Origin: Drechmeria coniospora
Taxonomy: Eukaryota; Ascomycota; Sordariomycetes; Hypocreales; Ophiocordycipitaceae
Reading direction: 5' to 3'
Length of the DNA stretch: 64,000 nt
NCBI RefSeq assembly: GCF_001625195.1
Contig: NC_054391.1
Coordinates: forward strand, 1,922,001 to 1,986,000
The position numbers were made by a program, and so were the translations under genes. Numbering within the stretch: the stretch's first letter is position 1; each line of letters starts with the position of its first letter. This document shows positions 53,070-63,583 of the stretch, piece after piece. The notes under the pieces are model-generated. The model saw only the letters and a list, made by a program, of their open reading frames with translations. It was not told the DNA's origin and did not search any database.

Positions 53070-55375
53070 AAGAGTACTTTTCAACAAAGTACATGCGTGA
53101 TTTAAATGGAAACGTTCTGGCTTCAGCAAGGCGATCGCGGACAAATAGCACCAGTGCAGACACAGTGAAGGGAAATGAGCAATAGCCATGTAATACAAAT
53201 CACATACCTCGGCTCTATGAAACGCGGTCATGTAGTCTGGAGATTGGGCGGGTGCCGCATTGGGAGGCCATCTTCCACCCTGACGATGACGTTCGGACCA
53301 GGTTTTAATCCCACACATTACGCGTCGCCACGGACACGGACCCCAATACGCTCCGCTCCCATCGGTTCCACCCGGGTCAACGAAGCCATTTTAGAATCAT
53401 TCTTCGATTATATCAGAAAACTGGCAATATATCATGGTGAAAATTCGACTCAGTGTGCGGTTAGTACTTTCGTTTTGTCGAATGTACCGAACTCTATCCA
53501 ACTACCCCCGCGTGCTGGAAAACTCGATGAATGGACTGTTATGATGCCGGCAGCTGTAAATGTACTTAGCGTGCTTGGTCCAGGGGTAACTTTATCCTGT
53601 CGGTTTCAGCCCTCAGAATCTCACGACCAGCAAGCATAACTTGTGCATTGCTGTGTTCGCTGCCGGCCCTCTTGACAGGTGGGATGCACTACTTGCAATC
53701 AAGATTCCTCAGGGGTATCCTGCGAACGGGAATCGGCAAGATGTGGAGATGTGCGCAAGTGTCACAAGCATCAGTATCAGCACGTTATTACTCCTTACTT
53801 CTTGCCACCCTCCATCGGCTCAATGTGGGGCCGTGTATTGATATTGACCTACAGCTGAACCCTGAACAGAAAACTGGGTGACATGGCCATGGCCGGCAGT
53901 GCATACTTGAGTCATGAGTGATGCCTCGTGAGCGCTTATCGAAGTCGTTTGGCAACGTCACTGTATCACCTTGAATGTATACCGGGAGCTACCAGTCAGA
54001 TTTACGGATCATCTCTTTGTGTTGATCGACCTTCTTCGCCCGCAGATGTCTGAGTGAGTGGATGTCTTCCCAAAAGACCACGCTCATTCTGGCTTCCATC
54101 TCGCACATAATCAGAAATCCATAGTGCTAGGTACTTCAGGGTAAGAACACTCATGTTGTCTGCCTGGTATTTTACTTTGTCAATGGTCCAGGACCAGCTC
54201 CTTCACAGTCAATAAGGCTTGCATTTGACAAAGGTAATCAAAGGTTAGCAAATACAGCCGATACCATTTGTTTCTGATATCGAGAGAGGCAAAATGCATA
54301 TTCGTTTATTGCATGCGATATCGCTTATGACAAAAATAGAGTTTCACGGGAACGGAGTGTCCGTCTGATGAGCAAGCTGCCTGACTACACCGAATCCGAA
54401 ACATGTAAAGAATTTAATCTTAATTTACGACGTATTTGTAAATGTATCCGATGGCCTTGGAATTTTTGTATCAAAGTAGATATTTGTTAGATCACCGTCC
54501 GGAATGTCGCAGTGCTGTCATGTCTGTGTGTGCAACATCCGGGCCTTCAACCTCGGTATGCTGAAGTGATCCGCCATCCTGGTCCAGGTAATGGCCTTGA
54601 AATTCTCCACCAAGCTTCCAGGTGGCCTTAACAAAGGATTTACATATATTGTATTTGCTGTGCTTATCTTGCCTGTGTGGTTGGTGAATGGGTCCGTGGG
54701 ATCAGTAATCATCCTGGGTCATAGCCAAAGACACGGACGAGCAGCTTGCAATGTTACACTCATGGGTTTAAACAAACCAAATGGTATCACATTTATCTCT
54801 CAATCTGAAGCCATGTGAAAGGAGTAGTAAAGGAAATGTTCTCGAGATACTCGGTACATATTGTCATATCCCAGCAGGTGAAGCAAGGCTGTCCAGTTGC
54901 TAATCGTGAAATCCGCCAAGTTGAGAACGACACGGATTGCCTCTGGCTCTCAGGCGTAATAGTTTGCAGATATTAAAGTTAAACTGCCCATTATGATCAG
55001 GTATCTGACACTACGGTAAGCTTGGTTTTGACGGTGCTCCGGTCGGTCAGACTTGTCCTTGTGGCGTCCGTGCGGTTTCAGAAACGACAATTCAACTTTG
55101 TGCTCTCAACTGAACTATCAAATGATTTCCATCAAACATCCTGAAACAGCGGGCTCGCCATGAACCCTCGCAATAGACCGGCTCTTCTCGAGAGAGAATT
55201 CCTGCGGTGCCGCGGAGTTGCATGGCATAGATTTCGACCGATGTGTATTTAACAGGCCATGTCCTCACTATGACATTTCTTCTTCAATCCGACAACATCT
55301 ACTTCAAGCTTTACACTATTATCTACTCTGATATTCTCGAATACCTTTTTATCATCCGTTTCAATTTTCGCAATA
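53070..55375. other. AT-rich region with possible decayed gene
   Basis: No intact gene supported. Minus-strand segments at about 54,490-54,960 translate into protein-like stretches (see the pseudogene entry). The plus-strand frame 53,175-53,639 is open but unrecognised. TACTCCGTAC motifs are essentially absent here, unlike other gaps. Confidence 0.6.
54490..54960 (-). pseudogene. Unrecognised minus-strand coding relic or multi-exon gene
   Basis: Two protein-like blocks lie on the minus strand. The upstream one reads ADFTISNWTALLHLLGYD and continues NMYRVSREHFLYYSFH before a stop. The downstream one, after a possible acceptor, reads KSFVKATWKLGGEFQGHY and ends ...HTDMTALRHSGR at a stop near 54,497. 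Frame changes between them, and no start codon with a consistent exon chain was found, so it may be a decayed gene or one with introns I could not place. The product is not recognised. Confidence 0.35.
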
Positions 55376-55788
55376 ATGTATGTCAACATCGCCAATACGA
55401 TTGCCAGCATCATGATGCTTTTGGCTGTGCCAAATGTTTACGCCGCCCCGGCCCAACAGGGTAAGCCTCTCGCGTTTTTATGCCTATCCTCACATCTGGT
55501 ACATTTATGTCTATCCATTTATTCTCGCTAACAACTGCATCAGCGGGTTCCCAAGCTGCAGCGGCTCCGGCTCCGGCAGGTGGGCTTATCGGGAAGCTCC
55601 TGTCGGACCATGTAAAGTTCGTCTCGGAACCCGGGAGTGCCGCAGCTACTCCCGACCAAAGCAATCCGATTCTCAATGTTCACCGCGACGCCCATGCTGC
55701 AATTGACGGCGGCGTGTCTGCTATTGCCGGCGGCCTCGGCGGCGGCCTCGCTCCTGGAGCTGCCGCTTCCTCTGCGTTTAAGGAGTAG
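55376..55788 (+). CDS. Very small secreted Gly/Ala-rich protein
   Basis: CDS join(55376..55460,55544..55788), 109 aa. The start MYVNIANTIASIMMLLAVPNVYA is a signal peptide with cleavage likely before APAQQ. The mature protein is rich in Ala and Gly, with SDHVKFVSEPGSAAATPDQ and NPILNVHRDAHAAIDGGVSAI in the middle and a Gly-rich GGLGGGLAPGAAAS end. There are no cysteines. The intron of 83 nt has a GTAAGC donor, a CGCTAAC branch and a CATCAG acceptor, with phase 1 kept. No family is recognised. Size, secretion and location among other secreted-protein genes make it an effector candidate by inference only. Confidence 0.7.
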
Positions 55789-56414
55789 CTAAGCACATTT
55801 TCAGTACCGCCCATTTGACTCAACAGTAGTAAGTGTGATGGACGTGTGAGCAACATATTTTTGAGAGAGTGAGGTCTCAGGTCAAGTTTTCAACGTCCAG
55901 GTGGACGCTTTTCTCCTTTTCGTTGTCCGTCATCACACAGTCGGCGAGATTGCTGGATCTGGAAACTTTGGAACTCGGTGTGATAGATTTATGTTGCATT
56001 TGCTTGGACTGGAGGTGCCAGTTGGTTACCTGAGGGTAGGAGATTTGTACTTGATAATATAATAAATAAACCATGGTGAAGAACATGTCCCGGTTCTTAG
56101 GCCTTGACGGATCAGCTGTGGCACTATTCTACATGCCGACATTTCTTGCCAACGTTTCTTGACCTCTACTTCTTCGCAACGCGACAATTGCAATTTGTCA
56201 TTGTGGTTTGTTCTTGACGATGTCCCAAATTCTTCATGATTCGGAGCGGAATTGATCCGATTTATTCATTTTACTATAAACATGTCCCCCTCGCCTAGAG
56301 AAACCAATTGAGATGGAACATGTCTCAATGCGTAAGGAATGAACGAAGGTAAATCTTGTGGGCGCCTGCAGTCTGTCCCGCACAGGTCGACTCCCATCAG
56401 CCGGCGGTGCCAAC
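55789..56414. other. Convergent AT-rich intergenic region
   Basis: Between the small secreted-protein gene (+) and the beta-rich protein gene (-). A possible alternative last exon of the latter would extend to about 56,273. No separate gene supported. Confidence 0.55.
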
Positions 56415-56971
56415 TTACCAGGAGATGATCTTGTAATCGCCATGGAAGCTGCCATCGAAGAGGACTTTGATGTCGATGTGGACCCAGAGTTCGTTTCCGT
56501 TCTTGAGATAAAACTTGAGCTGTCCTTTGGCGAGGCCCAAGTTGACCTTGACAACGACGCCTTCCTTGATATTTCCGTAGATGTTGCCTAGGTTGATGCC
56601 CAGAACGCTGATGATGAGACCTATCTCATATGTGTCGGTGTCGATGTAGCCGGTGAGCTAGTCATCGTCAACTCTTGACACGATAATTTGCTCCATTTAT
56701 CACGGGTAAATGCCTACCTTGACCGGTCCGAAGGACCAGCTGAATTCCTTGCGGCCCTTGCCTCGTCCTGGAGCTGGTGGTGGCAGGTTGTGAGCCACCT
56801 CGGTCTGCGTGGCAATCCACACATTCTCTCCCTCTTCGGGGGCGGTGAGAATCACAATGGCACCTGATACGAAGCGTTAGACAATCGACTCCAACTTTGT
56901 GGAGGTGGGACGACCTTACCAATGTTTGTCTCATTGGGAATGATCTGGTCACCAATGCAGGGAGTAGCCAT
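56415..56971 (-). CDS. Small beta-rich protein of unknown function
   Basis: CDS complement(join(56415..56657,56718..56863,56920..56971)), 146 aa. It starts MATPCIGDQIIPNETNIG, without a signal peptide, and has alternating hydrophobic strands (AIVILTAPEEGENVWIAT, TYEIGLIISVLGINLGNIYG, VVVKVNLGLAKGQLKFYL), ending FHGDYKIISW. The three exons are joined by introns of 56 nt (GTAAGG, TCTAAC, TCAG) and 60 nt (GTAGGC, GATGAC, CTAG); frame holds throughout. A GTAAGT right at the end (TCCTG|GTAAGT) with a GCAG acceptor could add about 32 residues instead of the stop. I recognise no family. The pattern suggests a compact beta-sandwich. It neighbours the lectin-protease gene. Confidence 0.7.
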
Positions 56972-58818
56972 TTTTGATGAGTAGTGAATGAATATGCTGC
57001 TAGAGGGAGATATGGATGCGTTTCTGAGATTTGAATGACTCTGTGTGAGGCTTGAGGAAGTGCTCAAAACAGAAAGAAAAGGGGAACACGGACAGCTTTT
57101 ATCGTCTTTCTTTCTGTCAATTTTTTTTTCACGCTCGCACAGGTTATGAAAGAGGCATCAGGTCATTATTGGTCATATAATGATGATAATTACAGATGCA
57201 TGCAGATCGGGACTCAACAGGTTGTCAAGATGGCATTTCTGGACTCCATGCATGTCAGAGTCTCAACAAGTTGCCAAGGCTGTATCTGTGTACAGAGCTA
57301 GTTAAGCACAGTAATGTCATTTTCTTGCACTTCTTCATAAAAGTATCCCTGCACGAAGAGGCAGCACAATTATACCAGTTTCAATCAACATTTCTCGCGG
57401 ACTCGCGTACGAGGAGGGGGGGCAAACACTCGTACTTGGGATCGACATGTCACACAGGTCTCCTGCGATGCGGCCGGTATCTCAAAACCCCTCCTTTAGG
57501 CGTTTGATGGCGGTGGCTATGTTCATCATGCCATCCATTACTCACATGATTCCATTGTCCATGGACGCCGGGCCGTTGAGGAAGGAATTGAATTGGGCAT
57601 TTGGGGGCAAAAAACAACTATTTCGACCTGGTCATATACTTTCTTTGTACTCTGATTCCCATCTTGCAGATAGATGAGCTCTGGCTGGCATAAGGCGTCT
57701 CATTCTTGCCTACGTCACGTACATCTATCAGCATGAGCCAATTGAGACCAGAATGGCATGGGCCATCAACCATGCGTCCACTTGCATGCAGTATATACAC
57801 CATCCCGAGGGGTTTGCCGGTTTGAAGTTGGGGATCTGCTACATCCCGAGGGGATTGCGTATGACCGATGCAAGGACTAAAGAACAGCCAACAGAAACCT
57901 CGGGATACTGCATGTGCAGTCATACGTCTCACAACTCAGGTCCACATCGGCAATTGCTCAGAAATGTTGCCGAAACGCTTCTGAATCAAGATAATTGCGG
58001 GGGAGGGGATGCCGTGACACACACATCGAGCCGGCAGCTGACGAATGCCGCAGTCGTTCAGCCAATGTGCTCCTGCATGGCAAAATAATGAAGGGTGGTT
58101 GGGATTCAGTTTTGCGGCAGTAACTTGCTAGATATTATCGGTTCATTGGGTGAGATATCCCAAATGCACGACATTAAATCAACGTCCTGAATGCGGTGCG
58201 GCCCGTCCACGGCTCGCTCCCTTGGTCCCGTTGGGCTCGTCCACATACTCGTGCATGTCCTGAAGTCATACTTGCATGCAATGGGTCGTATTTTATGTCT
58301 TTATGAAGAAATGTCAAGATATTGTGGCTAGCTGACCGGGATTGATCGGAGCTGGCCGTAGCGGTCAGCATCGACGTCTTGGCTGTTCAGCCGTCAGCAC
58401 GACAAGAATTTGGTCACAACGCCTGGTTTACGCTTGTCGTGATATAGCATCCAATTAAAATATTAAGAACATCCGCTAGTCGTTAATTGTGGCTTGCGGC
58501 GTATCATCGCGAGTTTGCTTTCTGAAGCTATTGAAAGGTGGTTTTTGCCTTGTCTTGATATTAGCATGAGAGTGTGTCAGTACGGAGTAGACGGCAAAGC
58601 TATGTGCAAGCTCAATGAAGATGTTCTTGGTTGCCTGAGAAAATTAGGCTACATGAGCCGTCTGCATGAGAATGAAGCGTCACTTATCGTCACAGTAAGA
58701 CAAACTAGTTCACAAGCATTTTCTTTGGACGCTGCACCTGCCCAGCTTATATTCTCTGGCATCCTGATATTTCTTCAAACCTTTGTTTGAAACACATTTT
58801 TGACACCAAATATCGATA
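56972..58818. other. AT-rich region with possible coding relic
   Basis: No intact gene supported. Plus-strand blocks at about 57,505-57,655 and 57,675-58,088 look protein-like but are in different frames and are not joined by convincing splice sites. The right end is the promoter of the metalloprotease gene. Confidence 0.55.
57505..58088 (+). pseudogene. Unrecognised plus-strand coding relic
   Basis: One frame reads AFDGGGYVHHAIHYSHDSIV then GRRAVEEGIELGIWG before a stop near 57,657. Another opens near 57,675 with LAGIRRLILAYVTYIYQHEP, then MAWAINHASTCMQYIHH, and runs to 58,088. Both have natural-looking composition but lie in different frames with an intervening stop. A short intron with a TTGCAG acceptor is possible, yet no donor fits. 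The product is unknown. Confidence 0.3.
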
Positions 58819-60467
58819 ATGGCCGAAAAACCTTCGTATGTTACGTACTGTGCTTCTGACGCTCTCCTGCAGGATGAGCATGTACCCCTGAGCAATCTCG
58901 TCTCGGAAGACGGTTCCCCTGATCATCTCGCACTGCGAAAGGACGCCTTCTGGCGTAATGGAAAGAAGTTGAAGGTTCGCTTCCTCAATGGCACCCCTTT
59001 TGTTCAGGAAAAAGTCCGGTACTACGCCCAGATCTGGGAAGAGTTTGCCAACATTGATTTCCAATTCATTATCGAGGGTGATGCCGAGATTCGCGTTGCC
59101 TTTAAGTGGAAGGGCGATCGTGGCTCCTGGTCACACATCGGAACTGATGCTGTCCGACTGACCATTGGCCAAACATCGCCCACCATGAACTTTGGCTGGT
59201 TCGACGAAGAGACGCGAGAGGAAGACTTTGCTCAAACAACGGTTCACGAGTTCGGCCACGCTCTCGGCTGCATCCACGAGCACCAAAGCCCAGTTTCTTC
59301 GATCAAGTGGAACGAGCCCAAGGTGATTGAAGAATGCAAGAAATTAGGATGGGATGAAGCAACGACTCGTCACAACATTCTCAACAAGGCCGGCTCCAAG
59401 GGCACCTATAACTCCAACTTTGATCGCAACTCAATCATGTGCTACTTTTATCCGGCCGACTGGACCCTCGACGGAAACGGAACACCCAAGAACCTTGTGA
59501 TGTCGGCAATGGATAAGAGTTTCATAGGCAAAATGTACCCGTTCCGAACCCGTGATGAGGGTCAGCTCGCTGTGACGGACATCCGTCCCTGGTACCCCCC
59601 CGTGGCACTTAATTCCCGTTCCATTACCTTCAGCACGCCATACTTGCAGATACCAAAGATTGTCCTCGGTCTCACACAGCTGGATCAGTCGTTTGCCTCC
59701 AATGTCCGCATTCGGTTGCAGGCCACTCCAATTCGCGAGACAGACTTCACTCTCAATATGGATAGTTGGCAAGACACAGACCTATACAATGCGGGGGCCA
59801 CCTGGCTTGAGTTTTCCCAAGACGAGACGAGCTTCGAAGGTGAGGAGCTCTAACCAACTTCAACTGACGATCTGCTAACGAATTCCACTTCCCTTCAGTT
59901 GGTGACTTTATCACATTGGACCATCGCCCTTTGGGCATCCAGCCCAAGCCTGACGTAGATGGTGTTCGTCGCGACGTCTTGCACGTCGACTTTCCCGAGA
60001 ACAAGTTCAAAGAGGCCCCCAACGTCATGGTATGGATCAAGGGGTTTGAAATGGCCAAAGGAGCCAACTGGCGGCTTCGAGTACTCGCAAAAAACATCAC
60101 AGAAACAGGCTTCGACCTGGCAGTCGAGTCCTGGGCTGACACCGTAGCTGTCAGTGCAAGTTGCACCTGGGTGGCGTACCCCAGAAACCAGGAGGGTGTC
60201 TTGAATGGTCGCGTTTGCTCCTCCGACTACCGCACCTGGTACCCAGCCAAAGCGCAGAACAGCGGGGCGGTCGCGTTTTCCAAGCCGTTTGACAGAATTC
60301 CCAAGGTCTACATCGCCTTGAACGAGCTGGACATGGACTCGTCTCGCAACTTGCGAATCAAGGCGTTTGCGGACAAGATTACGGCCAAGGGCTTCACCTG
60401 GCACGGAGACACCTGGGCGGACAGCCTGCTGTATGCCGTGGGGATGGATTGGATCGCATTCGGGTGA
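58819..60467 (+). CDS. Astacin-like zinc metalloprotease with three H-type lectin repeats
   Basis: CDS join(58819..59839,59899..60467), 529 aa. Residues about 40-250 are a metzincin protease: the zinc motif HEFGHALGCIHEH at 143-155 has three His ligands and the catalytic Glu144, and SIMCYF (Met207) is the Met-turn. This is the astacin/M12A pattern. It is followed by three H-type lectin-like repeats (about 280-337, 370-435 and 465-529), each with a strand P-K/N-V-x-x-x-I/L, a loop and an xxSW/TW xxT/S segment. H-type lectins bind N-acetylgalactosamine-type sugars in animals and slime moulds. The intron of 59 nt (GTGAGG, CTAAC, TTCAG) lies between repeats 1 and 2. There is no signal peptide or propeptide at MAEKPSYVTYC. 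Confidence 0.88.
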
Positions 60468-61213
60468 TAAATGCATATGAACCGGTGAGTAAGGGTGAGG
60501 GGTCGGGTTGAGAATGAGGATGACCTTGCGTGGCAGGTATCCGGATTGAGGTCCGGGACAAGGGGATAGGGGTTGATGAGATGCTCACCTGTGCACCTAC
60601 GTACGTAGAACGCCTTCATACAAGCCACGGATTTTTCTCTCTTTCTTCATGCAAGTTGCATGACGAATTTCTCCTGCAAGAGAAAACTGAATCAATTTTG
60701 GTTCGCATTCTTCGTACACACCACAAACTGGAGTGAATCTGCAGCCAAAGCTGAACCCCTGTCATGCGTCCAAACTCCGGTACCAACTTGAGAGTACTGT
60801 TACGCGCATGCCAGCTTTTACCCCCAGCCTGAGCGCAATCACAACGTGAGACAAGGCTGTGAAAAGAGGAAACATTCACCGTCGAGAATAAGCGGATATG
60901 TACGGAGTGTCTGCTTGCAGTTTATGAGGCGTTGTATACGTTCGGCGGGGGGAGCCCCCAGCCTCAGCTGGCGGTATCCCGCTTTCAGCTCCAGGAAAGC
61001 ACTTTGTCAGTGGAGGCGTCACAGTGACGCTGACGATTCACCCCATCTGGACACTTGTATGTGATATCTGAGGATTTGCAAGAGGTGGTGTCCACGAGAC
61101 GATTAATGCTCGAGCTGTATATCTAAGGCAGACTGTGTCATCGACTTGGGGGCCCAAATGCAACTACGTGTACTGTGCACGTAAGCAGCTCCTGCAGCTC
61201 GATACTCATTTCA
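60468..61213. other. Intergenic
   Basis: Spacer between the lectin-protease and esterase genes, both on the plus strand. One TACGGAGTG motif is near 60,901. No gene supported. Confidence 0.7.
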
Positions 61214-63143
61214 ATGGCTGGGAAAGCAGTTCTCCTGCTGGCGTCTCTCGCCCTTCAGGTATCTGCCTTGACACTACCCGGTTTGCCGCAGTTGACATTG
61301 CCATGGGGCAAGTGGGAGGCGACCCCTTCCCCTGGTGACCCAAATGTAGGATGCATAGTCATATTTTGATGCTAAAGGATAATAAAACGGCATCATCCTA
61401 TGGCCATGGGCAGACGGAGCTGACGGATGGAACATACAGATATACCTGTTCCAAAACGTTCGCTTCGGAGCCAAGCCTGAACGCTTCGGTGCCCCAACGT
61501 TTCCAAACTGGCGCAGCAATACAATTCAAAGGGTGACACAGAACACCAGCTGCATTCAGATCGATCCTTCGCAGCTCAAGAAGCCACCAGGTGGTAAAGA
61601 TCCACTCGGAGACCCCAGCGATGCCGACCTGACGGAGACGGAGGACTGTCTTTTCCTCGACATATACGCGCCTGCCTCGGCCTTTCAACCAGGGGCTCGG
61701 CCCCTGCCAGTTGTTGTATGGATCTATGGAGGTGCCTTCGCCTTCGGCACCAAGAATCAGGCCGGCCCGCTCTACACGGGACAGTCGGTGTTGCATGCCT
61801 CCGGCTACCAGACCATATTCATCGTCGGCAACTACCGAGTCGGCGCCTACGGATGGCTTGCCGGAGACTACATGCAAAAAGTAGGTCAACCAAACGCCGG
61901 CTTGCACGACCAAGCGTTGTTGTTTCGCTGGGTACAAAATTACGTCCGACAGGTCGGGGGCGACAGGAACCGAGTCAGTGCCTGGGGAGAGTCTGCCGGT
62001 GCCGGCTCCATCTTGCACCATGTCACCCGAGAGGACGGCCGAGTTGACCCCCTATTCAGCACGCTCGCCGTTCAAAGTCCAGCTTTTGAATGGGCCTGGG
62101 ACAACACGCCGGGGGGGAGGCTCGACAACCTGTACAGGAACTTTTCCCTCCTTGCAGGCTGCAGCTTTGACTTTAATATTACTTGTCTGCGATCCGCCAG
62201 TGGAAAGAAACTGGCCCGAGCGAATCAGCAACTGTTCAACAACGTGAGGCAAACAGGCCTCTTCCCTGTCGGTCCTGCCGTGGATGGAAAATGGATCAAG
62301 TCCATTCCTACGCTGGCTTTTGCACAAGGTAAGAGTCGAGAACGACAAGCCGACGCCCTTCCTGGTGCCCATGCTAACATCAGAGGAACAGGCAAGTTCT
62401 GGAAAGGCATCAAGTCGGCCATCATATCGCATTGCGCCAACGAGCCCCATTCGTTCACGCCACCAGACATTGATAACCAAACACGGTTTGACGAATTCCT
62501 CACTACCTTCCTCCCTGGTGCTGTGTTGGAACCCGAGAGGGACAAAATCAGGGCACAGTACGACTGCTTGACCAAATTTGGCGGCGACTTCCAGGAATGC
62601 ATCGCTACGGTGATCAGGGACGCTTCCTTCACCTGCAATACCCGAGACCTTTTCGACTCGTACTCAGATAGATCGTACATGATGCACTACGGTTTCCCGC
62701 TGGACAAATATGCCTATCACGCGAGCGACCTGATTCCCTTGTTCATGAACAACCGCACCGAGGCCGAGCAGTTGCTGATCAAGAGCGGGCTTAACGAAAC
62801 GATAGCCGGACTCTACGCCGGTTCTCTTAACGACAAGGTCAAGCAGTATTATCAAAATTACTTTGCATCGTTTGCCCTGTCCGGAAATCCAAACAGGTTG
62901 CTGCCCAGCCCACCAAGGCAATGGCCGATCGCCAATGGGGCACGAGATCAGCTGTCGGACGTCATGCACGTCGGTTGGGCCTTTTCCAAAGAGCACGTCT
63001 TTCAACTCGACGAAGACGAGCAGAATAGCTCAAGTGCCTGTTCCTTTTGGACAGAGATCGCCAAGGACATCACTCAACATCGGACGGCTGGTCAGGGACA
63101 CGGCTCTCCGTCCCAGGGTCCAGGCGAGGCGGATGAGCTCTAG
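61214..63143 (+). CDS. Secreted type-B carboxylesterase/lipase
   Basis: CDS join(61214..61345,61440..62328,62392..63143), 590 aa. It is an alpha/beta-hydrolase of the carboxylesterase family, which cleaves ester bonds of lipids or xenobiotics outside the cell. Residues 1-18 (MAGKAVLLLASLALQVSA) are a signal peptide. EDCLFLDIYAP, the oxyanion-hole YGGAF (140-144) and the nucleophile elbow GESAG with Ser229 are intact. Several NxS/T sites suit secretion. Intron 1 (94 nt, GTAGGA...TACAG) restores IYLFQNVRFGAKPERFGAP. Intron 2 (62329-62391, GTAAGA, GCTAAC, ACAG) is a stop-free 63-nt intron whose removal gives LAFAQGKFWKGIKSAIISHCANE, as in relatives. Natural substrate unknown. Confidence 0.9.
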
Positions 63144-63583
63144 GAAAAATGATTTATCCGTTCAGGTGGTAATAATGAAAATCTCGTCAATTTTGTTCGA
63201 TGAAATCCGTGTGTAAATAATCAGGCACGTCGGTCGATTCTGCGATGGCCTCGGCCAAGGATCGTCGTGACGAGCAAGCGTTCGTTGGTTGGTTGTGCGG
63301 AGAATCGATGGGCACGATGACGATGAAATTTTTGTAGGGAAGGGACATATGAGATGTTCGATTCTGAATAGTTCGCGGCTCATTGGTGAATGCTTTCCAT
63401 TCTCCTCCGAGATGACTGTCGGAATCGTTCGCTGGAAACACTTGACCAGGCTCAGGCTTTGTACCCCTTCCGATGAGATGATTGATGATTTCTGTGCCAA
63501 ATCATAAGCATACTTGCCAGTGGACATATACTAGCACAAACGGTGCTTGAGGCCTGCAGGAATGGTTGCCATATCGGCGGCGG
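63144..63583. other. Convergent intergenic region
   Basis: Between the 3' ends of the esterase (+) and the phosphoesterase (-). No gene supported. Confidence 0.7.
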
